Shown here: piece by piece, positions 43,933 to 52,875 of the stretch
How the letters are laid out: the number at the start of each line of letters is the position of its first letter
How positions within the stretch are numbered: the stretch's first letter is position 1
Source of the DNA: Hymenobacter sp. YC55
GTDB lineage: Bacteria; Bacteroidota; Bacteroidia; Cytophagales; Hymenobacteraceae
Direction of reading: 5' to 3'
Length of the DNA stretch: 64,000 nt
Assembly (NCBI RefSeq): GCF_029433095.1
Contig: NZ_JARNTX010000001.1
Location: 992,001-1,056,000, forward strand
The notes under the pieces: model-generated
What the model was told of the DNA's origin: nothing
The model's input: only the letters and a program-made list of their open reading frames with translations
Databases searched by the model: none
Program-made: the position numbers and the translations under genes

Positions 43933-45423
43933 ATGATTGACATTTCGCAATACGAAGCCTGGTTTATTACGGGCAGCCAGCACCTCTACGGTCCCGAAAC
44001 CCTGGAACAGGTGGCCGCTCACTCGCAGGAAATTGCCGCTGAACTAGGTACCAAGCTGCCCATCAAAATCGTCTACAAGCCGGTGCTGACCGGCCCGGAG
44101 GAGATTTACAAGCTGGTGCAGGAAGCCAACACCACCGAAAACTGCGTGGGTCTGATTGCCTGGATGCACACCTTCTCGCCCGCCAAAATGTGGATCAACG
44201 GGCTGAAGATTCTGCAAAAGCCGCTGGCTCACCTGCACACCCAATTCAACCGCGACATTCCGTGGGCAGATATCAACATGGACTTCATGAACACCAACCA
44301 ATCGGCGCACGGCGACCGGGAGTTTGGCTTCATTGGGGCCCGCATGGGTATCAAGCGCAAAGTGATAGTAGGGCACTGGCAAGACAGTGCCGTGCACCAG
44401 AGCCTAAGCGTGTGGTCGCGCGTGGCGGCGGCCTGGGCCGACTGGCAGGGCGCCCGCTTCATCCGTTTCGGCGACAACATGCGCTACGTAGCCGTAACCG
44501 AAGGCGACAAAGTGGAAGCTGAAATCAAGTTTGGCTACTCCGTGAACACCTACGGTATCGGTGACTTGGTGGCCGTTATCAATGAAGTGAGCGACGCGCA
44601 AATCGATGAGCTGCTAACCACCTACGAGCAGGAGTACGACCTAGCCGACACGCTGAAGGATGGCGGCAGCCAGCGCCAGTCGTTGCGCGACGCGGCCCGA
44701 ATCGAGGCGGGTATGCGCAAGTTCTTGCAGGACACTGGCGCCAAAGGCTTCACCGATACCTTCGAGGATTTGCACGGTATGGCGCAACTGCCCGGCATTG
44801 CCACGCAGCGCCTGATGGCCGAGGGCTACGGCTTCGGTGGCGAAGGCGACTGGAAAACGTCGGCGCTGGTGCGGGCCATGAAGGTGATGGGAGCGGGGCT
44901 GCCCGGCGGCAACTCGTTTATGGAAGACTACACCTACCATTTCGCGCCCAACAACAACCAAGTGCTAGGCTCCCACATGCTGGAAATCTGCCCCACTATT
45001 GCCGAAGGCAAGGTGCGCGCCGAGATTCACCCCTTGGGCATTGGCGGCAAAGCCGACCCGGTGCGCCTGGTATTCAACTGCCCGGCCGGCGAAGGCCTCA
45101 ACGCCACCATCGTGGACATGGGCAACCGCTTCCGCATGATTGTAAACGAAGTAGTAGCCGTGGCACCCGAGCAAGACTTGCCGAACCTGCCCGTAGCGCG
45201 CGTACTCTGGAAAGTGAAGCCCGACCTGGCAACAGGCGCAGCAGCCTGGATTTTAGCTGGCGGGGCTCACCACACCGGTTTCAGCCAGAACCTAACGGCT
45301 GAGTACCTGGAGGATTTTGCCGAGATGGCTGGCATCGAGTACGTTCTTATCGACGACGACACCAAGTTGCGCACCTTCAAGAACGAATTGCGCTACAACG
45401 AGGTAGCCTTCGGTGGCCGCTAG
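43933..45423 (+). CDS. araA: L-arabinose isomerase
   Basis: A 496-residue manganese enzyme isomerising L-arabinose to L-ribulose, first step of arabinose breakdown. Signatures: [20 protein letters not shown] at the N-terminus, [34 protein letters not shown], and the metal-binding Glu/His region FMEDYTYHF and GSHMLEICP. The start at 43933 ([10 protein letters not shown]) is chosen because it gives the usual 500-residue length; a start at 43819 adds 38 nonconserved residues. A hairpin follows at 45467, so the araBDA unit may end here. Confidence 0.97.
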   Translation: MIDISQYEAWFITGSQHLYGPETLEQVAAHSQEIAAELGTKLPIKIVYKPVLTGPEEIYKLVQEANTTENCVGLIAWMHTFSPAKMWINGLKILQKPLAHLHTQFNRDIPWADINMDFMNTNQSAHGDREFGFIGARMGIKRKVIVGHWQDSAVHQSLSVWSRVAAAWADWQGARFIRFGDNMRYVAVTEGDKVEAEIKFGYSVNTYGIGDLVAVINEVSDAQIDELLTTYEQEYDLADTLKDGGSQRQSLRDAARIEAGMRKFLQDTGAKGFTDTFEDLHGMAQLPGIATQRLMAEGYGFGGEGDWKTSALVRAMKVMGAGLPGGNSFMEDYTYHFAPNNNQVLGSHMLEICPTIAEGKVRAEIHPLGIGGKADPVRLVFNCPAGEGLNATIVDMGNRFRMIVNEVVAVAPEQDLPNLPVARVLWKVKPDLATGAAAWILAGGAHHTGFSQNLTAEYLEDFAEMAGIEYVLIDDDTKLRTFKNELRYNEVAFGGR

Positions 45424-45464
45424 CCTAGGGTAAGCCTAGTCGAGCTAAGGCAATAAAAATTCCA

Positions 45465-45517
45465 AAAAATGTCCTCCCCGCAGGACGCCTGCAGGGGAGG
45501 GCATTCATTTTGTCTTA
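45465..45517 (+). terminator. probable terminator after araA
   Basis: An imperfect stem (CCTCCCCGCAGG against CCTGCAGGGGAGG, one bulged base) is followed by ATTCATTTTGTC. It lies about 45 bases after the araA stop. The weak T-run leaves room for read-through into the symporter gene. Confidence 0.55.
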
Positions 45518-45583
45518 ATAATTCTCACTAAAATTAAGCTCTCTTTTACTCTCCTCATTTCCCACGTTCCCTTTCATTAACTC

Positions 45584-47284
45584 ATGCGTAACAACCTTAC
45601 CACGCTTGACCTGCTTGTCTTTCTCTTCTACCTCGTAGGGGTTTCCGCCTACGGGTACTACGTGTACAAAAGCAAGCAAAAGGCCGAGCAAAGCACCAAA
45701 GACTACTTCCTGGCCGAGGGCTCCTTGACTTGGTGGGCCATTGGCGCTTCGATGATTGCTTCCAACATTTCGGCCGAGCAGTTCATCGGTATGTCGGGGT
45801 CCGGCTTTAATGTGGGCGTGGCAGTGGCGGCGTATGAGTGGGTGGCAGCTATTGTACTCATCATTGTGGCGGTGTTCTTCATGCCGATTTACTTGAAAGA
45901 GAAAATCTTCACGATGCCGCAGTTTCTGGAGCAGCGCTACAACACCACGCTGAGCCTGATTATGAGTATCTTCTGGCTGTTTCTCTACATTCTGGTTAAC
46001 CTGACCTCCATCCTTTACCTCGGGGCGCTGGCCATCAGCAACCTGATTGGGGGCGGCAGCTTCCACCTGATTATGGTGGCACTGGCCGTATTTGCCTTGC
46101 TCATCTCGCTGGGCGGTATGAAAGTAGTAGGCTACACCGACGTAATTCAGGTGGTCGTGCTGGTAGTGGGCGGTTTGGTAACCACCTATATTGCGCTGGA
46201 CGTGGTAAGCACCAAGTTTGGCTTAGGCGGTGGTGCTATTTCGGGCTTCAAGGCGTTGATGACCAACGCCGACGACCACTTCAAAATGATCTTCCCGAAA
46301 CCTGGGCCCAATACGCCGCAGGAAGAAATAAATAAATACATTGCCCTGCCCGGCATTGCCATGTACTTCGCTGGTCAGTGGATTGTGAACCTCAACTATT
46401 GGGGTTGCAACCAGTACATTACGCAGCGCGCCCTCGGTGCCGACCTGCACACGGCCCGCACCGGTATCCTGTTTGCTGGCATGCTGAAACTGATGATGCC
46501 TATCATTGTAATGCTGCCTGGTATTGCTGCTTACGTGCTTTACAAGAACGGTGAGTTGCAGCAGGAAATGGCGTCAACGGGCGCTTTCAACTCCGACAAC
46601 GCCTACTCCGCCGTGCTAACTTTCCTGCCCAACGGCTTGAAAGGACTCTCGATGGCGGCCCTGACGGCGGCTATTGTGGCCTCGCTGGCCGGTAAAGTCA
46701 ACTCGATTTCTACCATCTTCACCCTCGACATATACAAGCGCTACATAAACAAAGACGCTCCCGAGAAGCAGCAGGTGTGGGTTGGCCGCTTGGCTATTTT
46801 CGCTTCGGTGATACTAGGCGTGGCGCTTACCTGGGAAGATTTGCTCGGTATCGGCGGCGAAGGTGGGTTCCAGTTCATTCAGAAATACACGGGCTTCATT
46901 TCGCCCGGTATCTTGGCCATCTTCTTGTTGGGTATGTTCTGGAAACGCACTACCGCTACGGCGGGTATTGTCGGCATCCTGGCGGGCTTTATCCTGTCGG
47001 TGTTCTTCAACAACTACGCCGTAGGCGTAATGGGCACCGAAACTATTCTTTACACGGCTTTCCCGAACGGCCACGGCGGCTACGAAATCCCCTTCCTGAT
47101 TTGCATGGGTTTGTCGTTTGCTTTCACTGTGCTCTTGATGGTGGTCGTTAGCTTGGCTGGTCCTGCCATCAACCCGGGGGCTATCAACCTGACGCCGGGT
47201 ATGTTCAAGGTCAGTACCCAAACTATGTCGCTGATTGTTATTACGCTGCTGCTCATAACAGCGCTGTACGCTAAATTTTGGTAA
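45584..47284 (+). CDS. sodium:solute symporter (SSS family), probable arabinose transporter
   Basis: A 566-residue inner-membrane protein with about 14 hydrophobic helices of the SGLT/SSS family. It starts NLTTLDLLVFLFYLVGVSAY, with a DYFLAEGSLTWWAIGASMIASNISAEQFIG segment that contains the sodium-site region of helix 1, then GWNLNYWGCNQY-like WIVNLNYWGCNQYITQRALG, a strong SSS signature, and later LAGKVNSISTIFTLDIYKRY. In araBAD-linked clusters of this phylum such symporters replace AraFGH/AraE and import L-arabinose with Na+; that role is inferred from its neighbours. It lies between araA and the arabinofuranosidase gene. Confidence 0.93.
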   Translation: MRNNLTTLDLLVFLFYLVGVSAYGYYVYKSKQKAEQSTKDYFLAEGSLTWWAIGASMIASNISAEQFIGMSGSGFNVGVAVAAYEWVAAIVLIIVAVFFMPIYLKEKIFTMPQFLEQRYNTTLSLIMSIFWLFLYILVNLTSILYLGALAISNLIGGGSFHLIMVALAVFALLISLGGMKVVGYTDVIQVVVLVVGGLVTTYIALDVVSTKFGLGGGAISGFKALMTNADDHFKMIFPKPGPNTPQEEINKYIALPGIAMYFAGQWIVNLNYWGCNQYITQRALGADLHTARTGILFAGMLKLMMPIIVMLPGIAAYVLYKNGELQQEMASTGAFNSDNAYSAVLTFLPNGLKGLSMAALTAAIVASLAGKVNSISTIFTLDIYKRYINKDAPEKQQVWVGRLAIFASVILGVALTWEDLLGIGGEGGFQFIQKYTGFISPGILAIFLLGMFWKRTTATAGIVGILAGFILSVFFNNYAVGVMGTETILYTAFPNGHGGYEIPFLICMGLSFAFTVLLMVVVSLAGPAINPGAINLTPGMFKVSTQTMSLIVITLLLITALYAKFW

Positions 47285-47301
47285 AAATTGGTGGTCTAGC
47301 G

Positions 47302-47342
47302 AGTGGTCCTACGAGTTGCCCGCTGGGCTTTGTAGGACCACT
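47302..47342. repeat. inverted repeat between the symporter and arabinofuranosidase genes
   Basis: An 11-bp perfect stem (AGTGGTCCTAC at 47302-47312, GTAGGACCACT at 47332-47342) encloses 19 bases. No T-run follows. It may be a terminator or mRNA-stability hairpin. Confidence 0.5.
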
Positions 47343-47453
47343 ACTCGACCAACGCCTGGCAGCCAAGCATGACCATACGAGTAGTGGTTCTGCAAACTGT
47401 AAGGCAAAATAAATAGAGTACTTCTTAGTTAAGTCACCCAAAAAATCCCACAT

Positions 47454-49544
47454 ATGGCCTCAAAACGCAGCTTTCTACATTCACAATCGATTGTGTCCGG
47501 CATGATGCTTTTAAGCACTCTTGCCGCCAACAATGCACTGGCACAAGGCACAGCCGCGCCAGGCACCATCACGGTGCAAGTAAACAAGCCGGGCGCGCCC
47601 ATCGCCAAAACCATGTACGGCTTGTTTTTCGAGGATATCAACTTCGCTGCCGACGGCGGGTTGTACCCGGAGCTGGTGAAAAACAAGTCGTTTGAAACCG
47701 ACGAGAACCTCGTGGGCTGGCGCGCTATCAAAGGCGCCGCGGCCTTGTCGACCTACTTGGTTTCCAGCCAGCAGCCCATCAGTGCCACCAACAACCACTT
47801 CCTGCGCCTGACTACCCCCACGGCTAGTCCCGATGCTGGTTTCATCAACGAGGGTTTCCGGGGCATGGGCGTCAAGCAAGACGCCGAGTACACGTTCTCC
47901 GTCTATTTGCGGAAGGGTCCGGGTAACGTAAGCGGCCTGAATGTGACGATAGAAGAGCCCGGCCGCGGCGGAAACGGACCGGAAGCTGCTTCGTCGGGAA
48001 AAGTACTGGCGGAAACCAAAATCACGGGTCTCACGAACGAGTGGAAAAAGTACACCGCCGTGCTCAAATCGTCGGGTACCACCGCTAAGGCGCGGCTCAA
48101 ACTAACAATGGAAGGCGCCGGCACCATCGACCTTGATGTGGTGTCGCTGTTTCCGAAAGACACCTGGCAGAAGCGCGAGAACGGCCTACGCCCCGACTTG
48201 GTGCAACTCCTCAAGGACATGAAGCCCGGCTTCCTCCGTTTCCCTGGGGGCTGCATCGTAGAAGGCCGGACCTTGGACGAGCGGTATCAGTGGAAAGAAA
48301 CCATTGGCGACGTTGCCAGCCGCAAACCTTTGATTAACCGCTGGAACACCGAATTCAAGCATAAATTCACGCCCGACTACTACCAGTCGTTCGGCTTGGG
48401 CTTCTTCGAGTACTTCCAGCTCTCCGAGGACATTGGCGCCGAGCCGCTCCCCATCCTCAACGTAGGCATGGCTTGCCAGTTCAACTCGGCCGAGTTGGCG
48501 CCCATCACGGCATCTGGACCAAACGCGGGTAATGCCGCTACCGGTGACCTAACGCTGGATACCTTTATCCAGGATGCCCTAGACCTAATCGAGTTTGCAA
48601 ACGGACCTGCATCCAGCTCCTGGGGAGCCAAGCGGGTGGCTATGGGCCATCCGGCGCCTTTCAACCTGAAGTATATTGGTATCGGCAACGAGCAGTGGGG
48701 TCCGCAGTACCTGGAGCGTTACGAGCCCTTTGCCAAAGCCATCAAAGCCAAGTACCCAAACATGCAAATCGTGTCGAGTGCGGGCCCAAGCCCCGACGGA
48801 CCGTTGTTTGAAGCGGCCTCCAAGCGCCTGGGGGTGTTGAAGGCCGAGTTTGTGGACGAGCACTACTACGCCAAGCCCGAGTGGTTCCGGCAGAACGTGG
48901 GCCGCTACGACAACTACCCCCGCACCGGTCCGAAAATCTTTGCTGGTGAGTACGCCGCGCAAAGTGTCGCCATTGGCAGCCCCGACAACAAGAACAGCTG
49001 GGACTGCGCTATTTCCGAAGCTGCCTTCATGACCGGCCTGGAGCGCAACGCCGACGTGGTGAACATGGCTTCGTACGCGCCGCTGTTTGCTCACGTAGAT
49101 GCGTGGCAGTGGACACCCGACATGATTTGGTTCGACAACCTGAAGGCCTACGGCACGCCCAACTACTACGTGCAGAAGATGTACAGCACCAACGCGGGCA
49201 CCACTATGCTGCCCGTGCAGATGCCAAACAATGCTAAGAATGGCACCGACAACCTCTTTGCCAGCGCCGTAGCCGACGACAAGGCCGGCGACATTGTGGT
49301 GAAGCTGGTGAACTACTCTACGGAGGCGCGCCCGGTGAAGCTGAACCTCGCCGGTGTCAAGAAAATGGGTAAGTCGGCCAAAGCCATTGTACTTGCCAGC
49401 AATGACCTGCAAGCCGTAAACAGCTTACAGGAGCCTACCAAACTTGCTCCGAAAGAAGAACAGTTCAAAGTATCGTCTTCGACGGTGAGCTACACGCTGG
49501 CTCCTAACTCGTTCACGGTACTCCGGATTCCTGGCAAGCGCTAA
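47454..49544 (+). CDS. GH51 alpha-L-arabinofuranosidase
   Basis: A 696-residue exported exo-enzyme that removes alpha-L-arabinofuranosyl units from arabinan fragments or arabinoxylan. Residues 1-31 form a signal peptide. The region around 75-225 (ENLVGWRAIKGAAALST to IDLDVVSLFP) is a carbohydrate-binding-like beta-sandwich inserted near the N-terminus. The GH51 barrel follows: FLRFPGGCIVEG, then KYIGIGNEQWGPQYLERYEP with acid/base Glu413, VDEHYY (467-472), and KIFAGEYAA with Glu499 as probable nucleophile. The C-terminal domain ends YTLAPNSFTVLRIPGKR. The operator-like palindrome at 47481-47496 falls inside the signal-peptide codons. It follows the symporter by 170 bases. Confidence 0.94.
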   Translation: MASKRSFLHSQSIVSGMMLLSTLAANNALAQGTAAPGTITVQVNKPGAPIAKTMYGLFFEDINFAADGGLYPELVKNKSFETDENLVGWRAIKGAAALSTYLVSSQQPISATNNHFLRLTTPTASPDAGFINEGFRGMGVKQDAEYTFSVYLRKGPGNVSGLNVTIEEPGRGGNGPEAASSGKVLAETKITGLTNEWKKYTAVLKSSGTTAKARLKLTMEGAGTIDLDVVSLFPKDTWQKRENGLRPDLVQLLKDMKPGFLRFPGGCIVEGRTLDERYQWKETIGDVASRKPLINRWNTEFKHKFTPDYYQSFGLGFFEYFQLSEDIGAEPLPILNVGMACQFNSAELAPITASGPNAGNAATGDLTLDTFIQDALDLIEFANGPASSSWGAKRVAMGHPAPFNLKYIGIGNEQWGPQYLERYEPFAKAIKAKYPNMQIVSSAGPSPDGPLFEAASKRLGVLKAEFVDEHYYAKPEWFRQNVGRYDNYPRTGPKIFAGEYAAQSVAIGSPDNKNSWDCAISEAAFMTGLERNADVVNMASYAPLFAHVDAWQWTPDMIWFDNLKAYGTPNYYVQKMYSTNAGTTMLPVQMPNNAKNGTDNLFASAVADDKAGDIVVKLVNYSTEARPVKLNLAGVKKMGKSAKAIVLASNDLQAVNSLQEPTKLAPKEEQFKVSSSTVSYTLAPNSFTVLRIPGKR
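47481..47496. promoter_or_regulatory. putative LacI-type operator, arabinose regulon site 4, inside the GH51 gene
   Basis: TCACAATCGATTGTGT has one mismatch to the palindrome shared with 32782, 32808 and 39653. It lies 27-42 bases after the GH51 start codon, within codons of the signal peptide. It may act as a roadblock operator or be fortuitous. Confidence 0.45.
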
Positions 49545-49701
49545 TTGAAAAGAAGCGAAGAGCGGAGTGGTTGCTAAAGCCACTCCGCTTTTTCGTTGGA
49601 TTTTCATGGTAACGTCAACGCGCGGAACCTTGGCAAGTGTGGTGGCCGGCAGGCCGCTTTCCTATTACCTACTAGCGTAGGCACCCACCAATTACTTTTC
49701 T

Positions 49702-51546
49702 ATGAATCTTCTGCACAAGTCGATAGTGGCCGCTGGGCTGCTGGGTGGTATGGCGGCCCCAGGCTTCAGTCAAACCAAACCTGCGCCTAAAACTGATTTC
49801 CACCAGTGGGCCGCCACGCCGCCCATGGGCTGGAACAGCTGGGACTGTTATGGCCCCACCGTAGTAGAAGCCGAGGTGAAGGCCAACGCCGACTACATGG
49901 CCAAAAACCTGAAAAGCAGCGGCTGGGACTACGTAGTGGTGGATATCCGGTGGTACGTAGGCAACGATACGGCGCACGGCTACAACGAAAAAGACCCGGA
50001 TTTCAACATCGACCAGTACGGGCGCTTCATCCCAGCCCCGAACCGGTTTCCATCGGCGGCCGGCGGCAAGGGGTTCAAGCCGCTGGCCGACTACATGCAC
50101 GCCAAGGGCCTGAAGTTTGGGATTCACATTATGCGCGGCGTGCCGGTGGTGGCCGTAAACCGCAAGCTGCCGATCCTGGGCAGTAAGGCCACAGCCGCCG
50201 ACATCTACACCAAAGAAGGGCAGGGAACCTGGCTGCACGACATGTACACGGTGGTAGCTGGCAAGCCCGGGGCGCAGGAGTACTACAACTCCATTTTCAA
50301 GCTCTATGCCTCGTGGGGCGTGGATTTCGTGAAGGTCGATGACTTGTCGTCGCCGTATCACGCGCCGGAAGTGGAGATGATTCGGAAGGCTACCGACTTA
50401 ACGGGGCGCAAGATTGTGCTGAGCACCTCGCCCGGCGAAACGCCCATTGCCAATGCCAAGCACGTGCAAGCCAATGCCAACATGTGGCGCACCGTCGGCG
50501 ACTTTTGGGACAGCTGGGAGCAGCTCAAAGAGCACTTCGAGGTCTGCGACCGGTGGGCGCCGTATAGCATGACGGGGGCATGGCCCGATGCCGATATGCT
50601 GCCCATGGGCCGGCTGGGTATCCGGGCCGAGCGCGGCGACGACCGGATGACGCGCTTCACCCACGATGAGCAGTATACCCTGATGTCGTTGTGGTCGATA
50701 TTCCGCTCGCCGCTGATGTTTGGCGGCGACCTGCCGAGCAACGATGCCTTCACCCTTTCGTTGCTCACCAACAAAGAGGTGCTGGCCATGCACAGCAGCA
50801 GCACGAAAAACCGCCAACTGTTTCGCAAAAACGACCTAATTGCTTGGACCGCCGACGACCCTAAAACCGGCGACAAGTATCTGGCCGTCTTTAATGCGCA
50901 AGACCAAGAACTGCTGCCCGAAAGTGCCGCCGCGTGGTCGAGTGGCCAAATCACGCGGCAGACGCCCAACCAAAGCAAAGCCGCCGACATCGACATCACC
51001 GGCGCCACCAAGCTCTACCTGAACGTGCGCAACGGCGGCGACGACACCGCCTGGGACCACGCCAACTGGCTAGCCCCTACGCTCTCCAACGGCACCAAAA
51101 CCGTGTCTCTGACCACTATACCCTGGAAGCAAGCCACGGCAGGGTGGGGAAAATCGACCGTGAACAAGAGCGTATCGGGCGGCCCGCTGATAGTAGCCGG
51201 TAAAACGTATGCCGAAGGCATCGGGACGCATGCCAACTCGGTCATAGAGTTCGACGTGCCGCCCGGTTACACCCGCTTCAAAACCACCGCGGGCCTCGAC
51301 AAAGCGGCAGCCAGCCAAAATACCGGCGGCACCATCAACTGCCTGATCTTCACGAAGAGCCCCTACACACCAGCCCCGGCCGATTCATCGCGCATTGTGG
51401 TGCCGTTGCAGCAGCTCGGCTTTTCGTCGGCCTGCACCGTGCGCAATCTATGGACCGGCAAAACGGTTGGGGAGTTCACTGGGGAGTTTGCGCCTTTTAT
51501 TCGCCGGCACGGCGCGGGCTTATACCGAATTTCGGTTAAGAAGTAG
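49702..51546 (+). CDS. GH27 enzyme (alpha-galactosidase or beta-L-arabinopyranosidase) with C-terminal NPCBM
   Basis: A 614-residue exported enzyme with a signal peptide (about 1-24, core IVAAGLLGGMAAPGFS). The GH27 barrel (about 38-400) starts PPMGWNSWDCYGP, with KVDDLSSPY carrying nucleophile Asp213 and WRTVGDFWDSW carrying acid/base Asp267; SIFRSPLMFGGDL follows. From about 475 a galactose-binding NPCBM-type domain appears (KTYAEGIGTHANSVIEFDVP). GH27 contains alpha-galactosidases and beta-L-arabinopyranosidases; because this gene ends an arabinose cluster, the latter activity is worth testing. Which it is cannot be settled from sequence alone. It lies about 160 bases after the GH51 gene. 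Confidence 0.9.
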   Translation: MNLLHKSIVAAGLLGGMAAPGFSQTKPAPKTDFHQWAATPPMGWNSWDCYGPTVVEAEVKANADYMAKNLKSSGWDYVVVDIRWYVGNDTAHGYNEKDPDFNIDQYGRFIPAPNRFPSAAGGKGFKPLADYMHAKGLKFGIHIMRGVPVVAVNRKLPILGSKATAADIYTKEGQGTWLHDMYTVVAGKPGAQEYYNSIFKLYASWGVDFVKVDDLSSPYHAPEVEMIRKATDLTGRKIVLSTSPGETPIANAKHVQANANMWRTVGDFWDSWEQLKEHFEVCDRWAPYSMTGAWPDADMLPMGRLGIRAERGDDRMTRFTHDEQYTLMSLWSIFRSPLMFGGDLPSNDAFTLSLLTNKEVLAMHSSSTKNRQLFRKNDLIAWTADDPKTGDKYLAVFNAQDQELLPESAAAWSSGQITRQTPNQSKAADIDITGATKLYLNVRNGGDDTAWDHANWLAPTLSNGTKTVSLTTIPWKQATAGWGKSTVNKSVSGGPLIVAGKTYAEGIGTHANSVIEFDVPPGYTRFKTTAGLDKAAASQNTGGTINCLIFTKSPYTPAPADSSRIVVPLQQLGFSSACTVRNLWTGKTVGEFTGEFAPFIRRHGAGLYRISVKK

Positions 51547-51950
51547 GGGGTAACCTTACATGAGCTTAGCTAAGGAGCTACAATTGTTGATTTGCCACTG
51601 TTTATAAAGCCCGTCATGCTGAGCTTGTCGAAGCATCTCGCGTGCTGATGTTGCCACAATAACCAGAACGTCATGCTGAGCGCAGTCGAAGCATCTCGCT
51701 AGTGTGGTAAACCCCTTTATTGGTTCAACGAGTCGAGCGAGATGCTTCGACAAGCTCAGCAGGACTGATATAGTTTGGTAACGGCAGCACGCGAGATGCT
51801 TCGACTGCGCTCAGCATGACGTTCTAGTGGCGTGGGGTAATGCCTTTAAATGCCGTGGTCAATTATACCCGACTTCTACTTATTCGAGCAGGGAATTAAC
51901 GGCGTTTGTAATTTAAATTGCTGATCATTAGAGATATTGAGCTAACGATC
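51547..51950. repeat. REP-like repeat cluster between the arabinose and glycerol loci
   Basis: Two direct copies of the element (about 51612-51650 and 51669-51702) are followed by two inverted copies (about 51735-51765 and 51785-51821), so the stretch can fold into large hairpins. It sits between two convergent genes (GH27 and the DeoR regulator) and could terminate or stabilise both mRNAs. No coding frame is seen. Confidence 0.78.
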
Positions 51951-52718
51951 CTACACGATGGTCAGCTTAATGCCTCGCTCTTTTAGCGCCTTGGCGTCTT
52001 GGGTTGAGATGCCTCGGTCGGTGATGATGCGGTGGACTTGCTCGAGGCCGCAGATGCGGCTGAAGCCGCGCTTGCCGAACTTCGAGGAATCGGCTAACAC
52101 AACCACTTCCTGTGCGGCACGCAACATGGCCTGGTTGAGGTGAGCTTCGCCGGAATTGGTGGTAGTGAGGCCAAAATCCAGGTCGATGCCATCGACGCCC
52201 AAGAACAGCTTCTGGCAGGAAATATCCGCGAGTACTTGTTCGGCTTGTGGCCCTGTAACCGAGGAAGAACTATGCCGCAAATAGCCTCCAAGTTGTAGTA
52301 CTTCTATTTCCGGATGATTGACAAGTTCTAAACCCACATTTAGCGCCGCCGTGATGACCGTCAGAGGCAGGTGGGGGGGGAGGGCCCGCGCCAAGGCTAC
52401 TATGGTGGTACCCGAGGCCATAATCACCGCTTCCTGTGCTTTTAGGAGTGCTGCCGCTGCCGCTGCAATACCAGCTTTCTCCTCCACGTACAGCAACTCC
52501 TTCTCGTTGACAGGCCTGTCCTTGATGTAAGGGTTTTCCAGGGCCGCTCCGCCATGCGTACGAAATAGCAGTTCTTTGTCTTCTAACAGTTTCAAGTCCT
52601 TCCGAATCGTTACTGCCGATACATTTAGTTCTTCACATAAGTCGAGAACATCAACGTGCTTTTGCTCCTGCAAGCGTTGCAGAATATGTTGGTGCCTTTG
52701 GGCGCTAGAAGGGTTCAT
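51951..52718 (-). CDS. glpR: DeoR-family transcriptional regulator, probable GlpR
   Basis: A 255-residue repressor. An N-terminal DeoR winged helix (about 6-60, ILQRLQEQKHVDVLDLCEEL, then VSAVTIRKDLKLLEDKELLFRTHGGA) includes the family hallmark sequence. The C-terminal sugar-phosphate-binding ISOCOT-type domain (about 75-235) contains VIMASGTTIVALARALPPHL and the signature LFLGVDGIDLDFGLTT. The divergent arrangement with glpD-glpK-glpF is the standard layout of a glycerol-3-phosphate-responsive repressor. The ligand and the operator are inferred. A short inverted repeat near the glpD promoter could be its site. Confidence 0.87.
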   Translation of the reverse strand: MNPSSAQRHQHILQRLQEQKHVDVLDLCEELNVSAVTIRKDLKLLEDKELLFRTHGGAALENPYIKDRPVNEKELLYVEEKAGIAAAAAALLKAQEAVIMASGTTIVALARALPPHLPLTVITAALNVGLELVNHPEIEVLQLGGYLRHSSSSVTGPQAEQVLADISCQKLFLGVDGIDLDFGLTTTNSGEAHLNQAMLRAAQEVVVLADSSKFGKRGFSRICGLEQVHRIITDRGISTQDAKALKERGIKLTIV

Positions 52719-52818
52719 GAGGCAAAACTATTCTTTTCCAAGAATTTCAAGTAAACATTATGGTAGTTACATGCATAACGAAGTGAAATATAAGCTACAG
52801 TTAATTAGGTGAACCTGG

Positions 52819-52847
52819 TTGCGTTAAGTTTCGTTTTCTTATCTTTA
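52819..52847 (+). promoter_or_regulatory. putative promoter of glpD
   Basis: TTG (52819-52821) and TATCTTTA (52840-52847) are separated by 18 bases and resemble the -33 TTG / -7 TAnnTTTG boxes. The -7 element is overlapped by TTATCTT (52839-52845), which pairs with AAGATAA (52862-52868); this inverted repeat is a candidate GlpR operator. A TSS near 52854 would leave a short leader. Confidence 0.4.
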
Positions 52848-52875
52848 TAGTAAGTAAACGTAAGATAACGAAGCT

